A stretch of 64,000 nt of DNA from Owenia fusiformis (taxonomy: Eukaryota > Annelida > Polychaeta > Sabellida > Oweniidae), in assembly GCA_903813345.2 (NCBI GenBank), contig CAIIXF020000346.1, forward strand, positions 188,001 to 252,000, written 5' to 3'. This document shows positions 51,620 to 61,800 of this stretch, piece by piece. Position 1 is the stretch's first letter, and each line of letters starts with the position of its first letter. Made by a program: the position numbers and the translations under genes. The notes under the pieces are model-generated. The model made no database searches. It was not told where the DNA came from and saw only the letters and a program-made list of their open reading frames with translations.

Positions 51620-53405
51620 CGCAGGTAGCCTCCTCCGGCTAAGTCTAGTGAATCGTCTTCTCCCTCAGGTAGCCTCCTCCGGTTAAGTCCAGTGGATCCT
51701 CTTCTCCCTCAGGTAGCCTCCTCTGGCTAAGTCCAATGGATCACCTTCCTAAGGAAGTCCGTTCGACAAAGTCGCTGAAATAAAGACCCAGCCTCAGTGA
51801 GTCCGTTCGACAAAGTCAACTGGAACGTCTTCTCCCTCAGGTAGCCTCTTCAGCTAAGTCCAGTGGATCCTCTTCTCCCTCAGGTAGCCTCCTCTGGCTA
51901 AGTCAAATGGATCCTCTTCTCCCTCAGGTAGCCTCTGGCTAAGTCCAATGGATCCTCTTCTCCCTCAGGTAGCCTCTTCAGCTAAGTCCAGTGGATCCTC
52001 TTCTCCCTCAGGTAGCCTCCTCTGGGTAAGTCCAATGGATCACCTTCCTCAGGAAGTCCGTTCGACAAAGTCGCTAAAATAAAGACCCAGCCTCAGTGAG
52101 TCCGTTCGACAAAGTCAACTGGAACGTCTTCTCCCTCAGGTAGCCTCCTCTGGCTAAGTCCAATGGATCCTCTTCTCCCTCAGGTAGCCTCTGGCTAAGT
52201 CCAATGGATCCTCTTCTCCCTCAGGTAGCCTCTTCCGGCTTAGTCCAGTGGATCCTCTTCTCCCTCAGGTAGCCTCCGGCTAAGTCCAATGGATCCTCTT
52301 CTCCCTCAGGTAGCCTCTGGCTAAGTCCAATGGATCCTCTTCTCCCTCAGGTAGCCTCTTCCGGCTAAGTCCAGTGGATCCTCTTCTCCCTCAGGTAGCC
52401 TCCTCCGGCTAAGTCCAATGGATCCTCTTCTCCCTCAGGTAGCCTCTGGCTAAGTCCAATGGATCCTCTTCTCCCTCAGGTAGCCTCTTCAGCTAAGTCC
52501 AGTGGATCGTCTTCTCCCTCAGGTACCCTCCTCTGGGTAAGTCCAATGGATCACCTTCCTCAGGAAGTCCGTTCGACAAAGTCGCTAAAATAAAGACCCA
52601 GCCTCAGTGAGTCCGTTCGACAAAGTCAACTGGAACGTCTTCTCCCTCAGGTAGCCTCCTCCGGCTTAGTCCAATAGATCCTCTTCTCCCTCAGGTAGCC
52701 TCCGGCTAAGTCCAATGGATCCTCTTCTCCCTCAGGTAGCCTCTTCAGCTAAGTTTAGTGGATCCTCTTCTCCCTCAGGTAGCCTCCTCTGGCTAAGTCC
52801 AGTAGATCCTCTTCTCCCTCAGGTAGCCTCTGGCTAAGTCCAATGGATCCTCTTCTCCCTCAGGTAGCCTCTGGCTAAGTCCAATGGATCCTCTTCTCCC
52901 TCAGGTAGCCTCTTCAGCTAAGTCCAATGGATCCTCTTCTCCCCCAGGTAGCCTCCTCTGGGTAAGTCCAATGGATCACCTTCCTCAGGAAGTCCGTTCG
53001 ACAAAGTCGCTAAAATAAAGACCCAGCCTCAGTGAGTCCGTTCGACAAAGTCAACTGGAACGTCTTCTCCCTCAGGTAGCCTCTTCAGCTAAGTCCAATG
53101 GATCCTCTTCTCCCTCAGGTAGCCTCTTCAGCTAAGTTCAGTGGATCCTCTTCTCCCTCAGGTAGCCTCCTCTGGCTAAGTCCAATGGATCCTCTTCTCC
53201 CTCAGGTAACCTCCTCCGGCTAAGTCCAATGGAACGTCTTCTCCCTCAGGTAGCCTCCTCCAGCTAAGTCCAATGGATCCTCTTCTCCCTCAGGTAGCCT
53301 CCTCCGGCTAAGTCCAATGGATCACCTTCCTCAGGAAGTCCGTTCGACAAAGTCGCTAAAATAAAGACCCAGCCTCAGTGAGTCTGTTCGACAAAGTCAA
53401 CGTCT
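51620..53405. repeat. Complex ~41-44-bp tandem array
   Basis: Unit 'gtccaatggatcctcttctc' plus 'cctcaggtagcctc(ctc)tggctaa', alternating in length. Five times the array is punctuated by a conserved block 'ggaagtccgttcgacaaagt' ... 'aaataaagacccagcctcag' (near 51758, 52054, 52564, 52989, 53334), giving an irregular higher-order structure. Confidence 0.9.
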
Positions 53406-53429
53406 TCAGTGAGGAAGTTTCACAATAAA

Positions 53430-54080
53430 TTATCTAAGTCAAACTTCAAATAGAACAAAGTCGAAGAATATTTCAAAGTGTGAGTAAGAAATATTCTAAG
53501 TCCAAGTTAGTATAAACGACTAAAATGTATAAGTCCAACTCCAGGTAGATGTACCACAGAACAAAGTCAAAGAATATTTCGAAGTGCCAGTAAGAAATGT
53601 TCTAAGTCCAAGTTAGCATCCACAGCAAAATATACAAGTCCAACTTCAGGTAGATGTATCACAGAACAAAGTCAAAGAATATTAAAAATGATTAAAATAT
53701 TCTAAGTCCAAGTTATCATCCACAGAAAAATGTACAAGTCCAACTCCAGGTAGATGTACCACAGAACAAAGTCAAAGAATATTAAAAATGATTAAAATAT
53801 TCTAAGTCCAAGTTAGCATCTACAGAAAAATGTACAAGTCCAACTCCAGGTAGATGTACCACAGAACAAAGTCAAAGAATATTAAAAATGATTAAAATAT
53901 TCTAAGTCCAAGTTATCATCTACAGATAAAATGCATAAGTCCAACAAAATTGATTTTTGTCAAAGTTTAACCTCAAGTAGATTCGTCTACAGCCAGGTAC
54001 ATGTGAACAGAAACAAAGTCAAAGAATATTCCCAAGTGCCAGTCAGAAATGTTCTAAGTCGAAGTTATCATGTACAGAAA
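53430..54080. repeat. ~100-bp tandem array
   Basis: 'acagaacaaagtcaaagaat' recurs at about 53555, 53660, 53760 and 53860, with 'attctaagtccaagtta' between; edge units at both sides are more diverged. Adjacent to the preceding array and shares the 'aagtcca' word. Confidence 0.85.
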
Positions 54081-54192
54081 ATGTCAAAGTCCAACAAAAT
54101 CAAAATTGTCAGAAATCACAAAATATTTCGAACGGAGCTCTGTCCCAGTCAAAAGCTAAATCAAGTCTCTCTCGAGTGTCAACTTTCTCAGC

Positions 54193-54199
54193 TTATATA
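54193..54199 (-). promoter_or_regulatory. LTR TATA box
   Basis: Minus-strand GAGTATATAAGCTG. If used, transcription starts near 54165 and U3 is about 740 bp. Confidence 0.45.
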
Positions 54200-54906
54200 C
54201 TCTAGGAGGTTGCCCGGATGACGTACTCGCGCAATACAAAATATTGGCGCAAACTGATTAACCAAATGTTTAAATTACGATTACGGGCCTACAGACGTGA
54301 AAATAACTCACAAATATGGTTGGTAATTGCGAGTTAATTATACAGATAAGAAATATGATGATAAAGTGTGGAAATACATTCACAATAGGTGGCTAGAGCA
54401 AGTTATTTAATGGAACAGGAAATAAAATGACCGCCGAAATGGCAGACGAGATTGAATTGACATTTCAAATTCACGACCAAATATCTTGAAAACTAAACAT
54501 TATTGCTACCCCTAATTTACAGAAATGATCGCTAATATTGTTATCTATCTAAATAAATCTAAATTAATAATTCAAATGGACTAACTAACCTGTATTTTTG
54601 CGATAAGTACGGAGCTTGAAGATTCGAAGTTGTGGCGTAGTGAAATTACTCTAAATGAGCACTAATTTGCGGAACGAAATTACAAGATCGCAATAATGGA
54701 CGTGAAACGAAATTACTTACTAAAATATAATTTGATCGCTAGCCACCTACTTTAACATTGTAAAAGGTCACAAATAAATATAATTATCACCAAAGGACCA
54801 GGTAAAATAAGGGAACAAGTGAAGTTGTTGTATTTAATGGCCATAATCTTTAGACTATCCAAATGGAAAACTATAATAATTTTTTAAAAAAAAATATTTT
54901 GTTACA

Positions 54907-54927
54907 CTCCTCCCTTCTTTTGTTTTT
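54907..54927 (-). promoter_or_regulatory. Polypurine tract
   Basis: Minus-strand purine run ending GAAGGGAGGAG directly before TGTAACA. It is the plus-strand priming site of LTR elements and fixes the inner LTR border. Confidence 0.75.
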
Positions 54928-55832
54928 GGTGTTTTCAACACCAAGCATAATTTCTCTTGAACTAACAATATATTTTTTTTAAGAAAAATAAACTGTATTA
55001 AACTATAAAAACTTTCTTATCAAAAATAGTTACATTATAAAAATAACTACATCACATCTCATGAAAACATGTTATTTTGATGGCACTACTACTAAAGATA
55101 TTTTTACTTTCTCTCATTGGTTATAACCAGGAGTTTTCTATCTCTAGTTTCAAGTGATTACATGGCTTATAAACTACATCTCTAGTTACTTGACTTATAA
55201 TAAACTACCAAAACACAAAGTGTGTCAGGTCATAAACATTTACTATCTCTCGTTTCAAGTAACAGCATGACTTATACACTCAAAACATAAAAAGTTATGA
55301 CATGCAACAAAAATGTACCATCTCAAGTTTCAAATGATTACATGACTCATTGTCTCTAGCAACACGATTTGTAATAAACTACCAATACACAAAGTGTGTC
55401 ATGCAATAAATATTTACTATCTCTAGTTACACTACCAAACACCAAAAGTATGTCATGCAATATACAAACAATAAATGTCTTCACTCATGCACAACCACAT
55501 TACAATTTCTAAGTCATCATGTGAATGAACTTATTTTAATGTCACAACTACTAAAGTGTCGTCATACTCTGTCATTACCATATGTGATATCATAAGCATT
55601 ACAAAAATAAATTCACCCATCACTAATCGCCAGGTACTTAAATTACTCTCCATAAAATCAAGATATAAGCTCATCGTCATAAAAAATAATTGTAAACAGC
55701 TCATGTACGAAGCAAGATAATTATCTCTCCATTAAAAACTGATCAGTTTTTTCTAAGTCCTAACAACAGTCTCTTATAATATCTGGTTATATTTTCTAAG
55801 TCCTCATAATAGTCTCTATCACACTAGAATCT
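54928..55832 (-). other. Spacer between polyprotein and polypurine tract
   Basis: About 900 bp without an ORF. Irregular repeats of 'tatctctagtttcaagt(g/a)a' and 'acacaaagtgtgtca' occur between 55130 and 55460. Confidence 0.5.
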
Positions 55833-58800
55833 TTATATTTTGAGATCGCTATATCGACTTACCAATGTCTCATCTTCTATCACTGAACCGTCCCTGGCAA
55901 AATACCTAAAACGGATCTCCATTTTGATAGGGTTACGGATGGTCCCCCTTTGGTAGTCCTCATATTCATCGGTTTCCTCATCCTGTAAACGTTGTAACTC
56001 CACCCTGGGTTGTTGGTTCAACTTTACATCTTCCTCATCCGAGCTATCTACCACATATTTCTTGCTCTTTGGCGCTTTTCGAACTCTTTTGTTATGTGGC
56101 TTTGATGACGCCCCCTCAACTACTACTGTCCGACTATCCATTTTTTCAACCTCTTCTATTTCACTCTCCACTTTATTGTCCTGACCAGACTTGTCCTTGA
56201 CTACTCTTTTACCCTGTTTAGAGGTTGTCTTTGTCTTCTCTTCGTAGGTTTTCTTGATGTCATGATCGGTTGGTTTTACTGTCTCATCGCTGACTCTCTT
56301 ACTGTCTTTATCTGTGGGTTTCTTTGTGTCATTAGCAGTTTTCTTAATGTTTTTATCAGTGGTGTTCTTGTCTTTTTCAGTGGTTTTCTTAGGATCAGTG
56401 GTTTGCTTTATGTCTTTATCAGTTTTCTTAGTGTCTTTTTCAGTGGTTTTCTTAGGATCCTTCTCAGTGGTTTGCTTTATGTCTTTATCAGTTTTCTTAG
56501 GGTCTTTTCCAGTGGTTTTCTTAGGATCTTTGTCGGTGATTTGCTTTATGTCTTTATCAGTTTTCTTAGTGTCCTTATCGGTTGGTCTCTTCATGTCATC
56601 GCTCTTTTCGTTATTGTTACTGTCTATCGCTATTTTCTCTGGTGATTTCTCTTTCACGCTTGGTTCTTTCTTACTATCCAATATCTTACCCCACACTGAT
56701 AAAACTCCCTCTACCCTCTTGGTTTTGTCAGCAGGTTCTTCCCCGGTTGAAAGGCATGGTACGGGTTTATCAACGGTAGGTGGTACTGACACTGTCATGG
56801 GAGAGTTCTTTTCAGGGGGCGCTCCCAAGCTTGCTGAAGGTGGATAGGTTGTGGTGCAAGGCGTCTGTAAACCTTGCAGTAGTCCTGAAATCTGTCGCAT
56901 AATTTGTATCCCCTCTGGACTTTGCAGACTGGCGACTTGTTCTTCCTGACTAGATGCCTTACTAGAGGACCGGGAGGATCTCTCCCACCTGGCGAATTTA
57001 TCTACTCTGTTATAGTCCCGGCTGGAAGTGCCTTCCCTATCATGGTCCCTCCTTTGATCCTGGTCTCTATTACGATAGTCTCTTTCTGTTTCTCTATGAT
57101 CTGTCCCTCTGTCGTTCTCTCTACGGTTGGAAGCTCTGCCCCTATCATGGTCCCTACTTTGACCCTGGTCTCTATTGCGATAGTCTCTGTCTGTCTCTCT
57201 ACTACGGGAGCGATCCCTCCGGTCTTGGGACCCATATCTGTCATCCCGGCCTCCATAGTCCCTACGCCCGTGTCCTCTGTGAGACATTCTTTCTTGGTAC
57301 CTGGAAATACAAAAAGAGGTCTCTAAGTCATAGTCCGCAAAGCGTTTTGGGGGTTTACGAACTCGCTTACCAACACAGTTCTTAACTTTATCAGACACAT
57401 TATTATCTGACTTTGGCTTATCACACGCAGTAGGCTCCCAAAAATCTGTGTCCATCTGGCCATCAGGATCTTCCGTCTTCGACGCTTCCTTGGCTTCAAA
57501 GTCCGAAGGTTCAGTATTCTTCTTGGTTGCCCTTTTGTCAGTCTCCTCATTCTGCAGTTCTTCAGATTTGTAGTCCTCATTCTTCAACTCCGGCTCGGTA
57601 TCCTCATTCTTCAGTTCTTCAGACTTGTAGTCCATCGGATCGGTGTGTATCTCCACCATCTTAGGTTCGGTATCCTCATTCTTCAGTTCTTCAGATTTGT
57701 AGTCCTCATTCTTCAACTCCGGCTGGTTAGGTTTGAAATCAAATGGATCTGCTGCTAGCTCAGACATCTTTGGAGTGGTCCCTTCTTGTGGTATAGTCCA
57801 ACCGTCTGGAAGGCAACTCTCGTAAGGCTTCATCTGATCGAAATGTACCACCCTAGGCTTGATCTTTCCCCACTCACGGATACGATACGTCACATCTGAC
57901 ATCTTTTGGAGGACCTGAAATGGACCAATCCATTTACATTGTAATTTAGGAGACACCCCTTTCTTCTTAGTGTTGTTTTTTAACCACACAGCTTCCCCTA
58001 TAGTGTATCCCTTCCCTGAAACCCGCCGATCATAAGCATCTCGTTGCCGTTGATTGGCTTTCTTCAACACTTGGCTGGCGTGCTCATGTGCATCTCTTAA
58101 GCCTTGTCTAAGTTCAATCACGTAATCCGTCTTAGTTTCTTCTGAAGAAACAGGGTTTTCCACTATCCAGGATACTGGCACAGCCAACTCCCTTCCGAAC
58201 ATCATCATTGCTGGTGTCTCCCCTGTCGCCTCGTGAGTGGATGTGCGATAGGCCAGCAATGCATAAGGAATCTGCACATCCCAGTCGTATTGATGAACAT
58301 CAGGCTGTAACAGTTTAGCAATAGTATCCAATAGAGTCCGATTGTACCTCTCCACCATCCCGTCGCTCTGCGGATGGAAGGGTGTAGTACGGGTCTTGTG
58401 AATCCCCATCAATTCACAGATTTCTTGAAATACATGAGACTCAAAATTTCTGCCTTGATCTGAGTGCAGTTCTGCTGGGGCTCCAAATCTGCAAACAACC
58501 TCGTTTACCAACTTATCAGCTACAGTTGTGGCTTCTTGATTAGGGAGAGGGTAGGCTTCAACCCACTTCGAGAAGTAGTCGGCACACACCATTATCACCT
58601 TATTCCCTCTTGGTGTCTCAGGGAATGGTCCCAAAATATCCACAGCATAACGCTCCATAGGAGAACTAACTCCCTGGACCTGCATGGGAGCTCTTCTAGC
58701 TTTCAAGGGTTTTCTTCTGGTTCCACAGGTGTGGCAAGAGCGCACAACTCCTCTAACATCGACTCTCTGCTCAAACCAATAGAATCTCTGTCGGCTCTTC

Positions 58801-61800
58801 AGGAAGGTGCGACGGACACCAAAATGTCCGGCAACCTTGTTAGAGTGGCTCATCTCTAGAACAATCGCCTTCATTGGAGATGGAACTAGTATCTGTAGAT
58901 GACCATGCTCCCCACTGGCATCCTCCCATCTGTTGCAGAGTACATTGTTGTTGATCTCCAGTTGATTCCAAAGGTGCCAATAATGCTTTGTAGCGGGCGA
59001 ATTGTAACTGATCTTATCCCAAGTTGGTCTGATTGAAGAAGTTCGCAGAGCCTCTAATATAGGCTGTATCTCAGGATCTTGTCCTTGTGCCTCCGCAATT
59101 TTCTCCAAAGTCCAAGTTGGTTCAACAGAGACCACAAAGATTGGTACCTGAAGCACATCTTCCTGTTCCACCTCATCACAATGTGAACACTGGTGACAGG
59201 GCCGTCTGGACATAACATCAGCGTTCGCATGTTTTGGTCCTGGGCGATATTCCAGTTGGTAGTTATACTCCTGTAGTACCTCCAGCCATCGAGCTAGTTG
59301 TCCCTCTGGATTCCTGAAGTTAGTTAACCACCTCAAGGATCCATGGTCTGAACGAATGGTAAATCGGACTCCATACAAGTATTGGCGAAAATACTTGACA
59401 AAAAATACCACAGCTAAAAGTTCCTTGCGAGTCACGCAGTAATTCAACTCTGGTCCATTCAACCGATGACTTGCATAGTATATTACCCGCTCTTCATTGT
59501 CTTGAATCTGGGATAACACAGCACCCAAAGCTTCATGACTTGCATCCGTGTCTAAAATATAGGGACAATCATCTCTGGGAAAAGATAAGATAGGTGCTGT
59601 AGTTAACATCTCCTTCAAAGCAACAAAGGCCTCCTCTGCTTCAGGATTCCACATAAATCTCTGATTCTTTCGTGTCAACTTGTGTAAAGGACCGGCTATT
59701 TCGGCAAAGTTTTTGATATGTCTTCTGTAGTAAGAAGCCCCTCCTACAAATTGTCGGACATGTTTTACTGTCCTTGGAGTAGGGTACTGCACCATAGCTG
59801 CTATCTTCTCCGGGTCTGGTGCAATGCCATCACCAGAAACAACATGGCCGAGGAAGTTCACTTTAGTCTGGAACAGGGTACACTTGCTAGGTTTCAACTT
59901 CAATCCAGCTCGGCGAAGACAACCAAATACCCTTTCTAAGCGACCAATTGCTTGTTCAAACGTGGGGGCGAATGAAATCACATCGTCCAAATAAACCAGA
60001 GAACCATCATCTTTCAAACCACTAAGAACTTCTTCCATCAGGCGACAAAATGTCAAAGGTGCATTCGATAAGCCAAATGGCATCACAGTCCATTGGTAAA
60101 GTCCACCTCTTACTGTGAACGCTGACTTCTCTTGAGCGTCTTTATCCAATAAGACCTGCCAATACCCACTTGCAAGATCCAGTGTGCTGAAATACTTCGA
60201 TCCATTCAGCATATCCAAGGTTTCATCGATTCTAGGAATCGGGAAAGCGTCTTTCTTCGTAACACTATTAAGTTTTCGGTAATCGACGCAGAATCTCCAT
60301 GAGCCGTCTTTCTTTCTTACAAGTACTATGGGTGATGCCCACGGACTCTGGGAGGGCTCGATTATACCTCGCTTCATCATGTCTTCAATAAGATCAGTCA
60401 CAGTATCCTGTCGACTTCGGGGTAACATGCGATATCTTTGCTTTATTGGTGGAGTGTTCCCGGTGTCTATGCTGTGCTCTACTAGAGTTGTCTTACCCAA
60501 GTCACCATCTCTTTGGGCAAAAATATCTTGATTCCTCACAAGTAGTGATTGAAGTTGATCACTCTGATTCTGTGTAAGTCCACATGAACTTCTTTCAAAT
60601 AAGGCCTGCATAAAATCTGGCAATGGTATAAGTCCTTCTTCAGCTCCCTCTGAAGTTGAAAGTGGGCAAACGACCTCTTGTTTAACTTTTTCCAAATTCA
60701 CATGGTAGGTCTCATCATCCACCAAAGTGAAGACTCCCAAAGTTTCTCCTTGGAGGACGGATACTTCGAAGTCGTTATTGTTCCGCACTTCTATATAGCT
60801 GACCTGATTAGCATCAGCTAATATGGTTACCACTTCAAGTTCATCCATCTGGGTATCAGATAAGTGGGGTTCAATAATGCCCACCCCCACTAGTGGTTCC
60901 CTCAACCGAACCTCGATACATCTACCAGAGTAAGGAGGTATGACCACTTCATCATCAGAGCAGTTGTAACAAAACGTAGATTGTTGTTGACCACACATCT
61001 GTCTCAAGTCGGGAAATACATCATCTTCCAAGTCCAAACTCTCTTGAGACCCATGGGGCGTTTCTGGAATAACGATAGGTTCCGCTGGGGGACTGTCAGG
61101 AAACTGTACCTCTGGTTCAGGCGACGGAGTGTCAGGTACGAATAGTTCACGTGCATCCTCAAAAACTTGAGAATCTTCTGATTCCTCTGTGTCTTCCTCG
61201 ACTACAGACAGGGGACTATCAGGAATTTCTATCTTGACTCTAGGTGAAGGTGTCTCAGGTCTAGGTTCTACCATTCTCTTCACTTGTGTTGAACTTGGTC
61301 CAGCTTCAGCTGATTCTTTTAAACTCTTTGTAGTCCTGGGCATGGATCCAACAACCTCCAATGCTGAGCCGCTACTACTGCTTTCGTTTCTTGATAACTT
61401 AGTACTGCAGCTACAGAAGTGATCAGATTCGTCTAACTCAGGTCCCTCAGGATCATCAAGTTGATCTTCTGTTGCACCAGAGTTATCTTGTGCCCCAAAA
61501 CTAAGTCGACAGCGATGGTAATCTACTATAGCTCCAGATGCAGACAAATAGTCGCTTCCCAAAATTCCATCAAAGTCTATGTTGGCTACAGCAATCTCCA
61601 TCTCTTCTGTATGTCCATCTATATTAACAGTACCAAGGATAACTCCCATCATGGCCAGTGGTTCCCCATCTGCTTGGACCATAACATGGTTTGGAGGTAA
61701 CAACTTTGGGCGATATCGAGGGTTCATCCTACGATAAACTTCACCACTCACAATGGTATGCACTGCTCCAGAATCTAACAAAAAGATCACATCAGTGCCA

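Larger units (their letters stand above)
51078..54906 (-). mobile_element. Candidate 3' LTR of the Ty3/gypsy element (~3.8 kb)
   Basis: On the minus strand the LTR would start TGTAACA at 54906, immediately after the polypurine tract, and end TGTTACA at 51078, giving 7-bp inverted termini. A TATA box (54193-54199) and an AATAAA signal (51205-51210) lie inside in the right order and strand. The 5' LTR is beyond the window, so the far border is inferred. The interior is mostly tandem arrays (51620-53405, 53430-54080) plus a (GTT)n run at 51308-51337 and a 68-codon ORF. 3.8 kb is unusually long for an LTR; a shorter LTR followed by unrelated satellite is the alternative. Confidence 0.5.

Noticed and set aside
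56262-56847. Plus-strand ORFs of 127 and 177 codons opposite the polyprotein
   Set aside because: Antisense readings of the KKTDKD repeats in the polyprotein tail.
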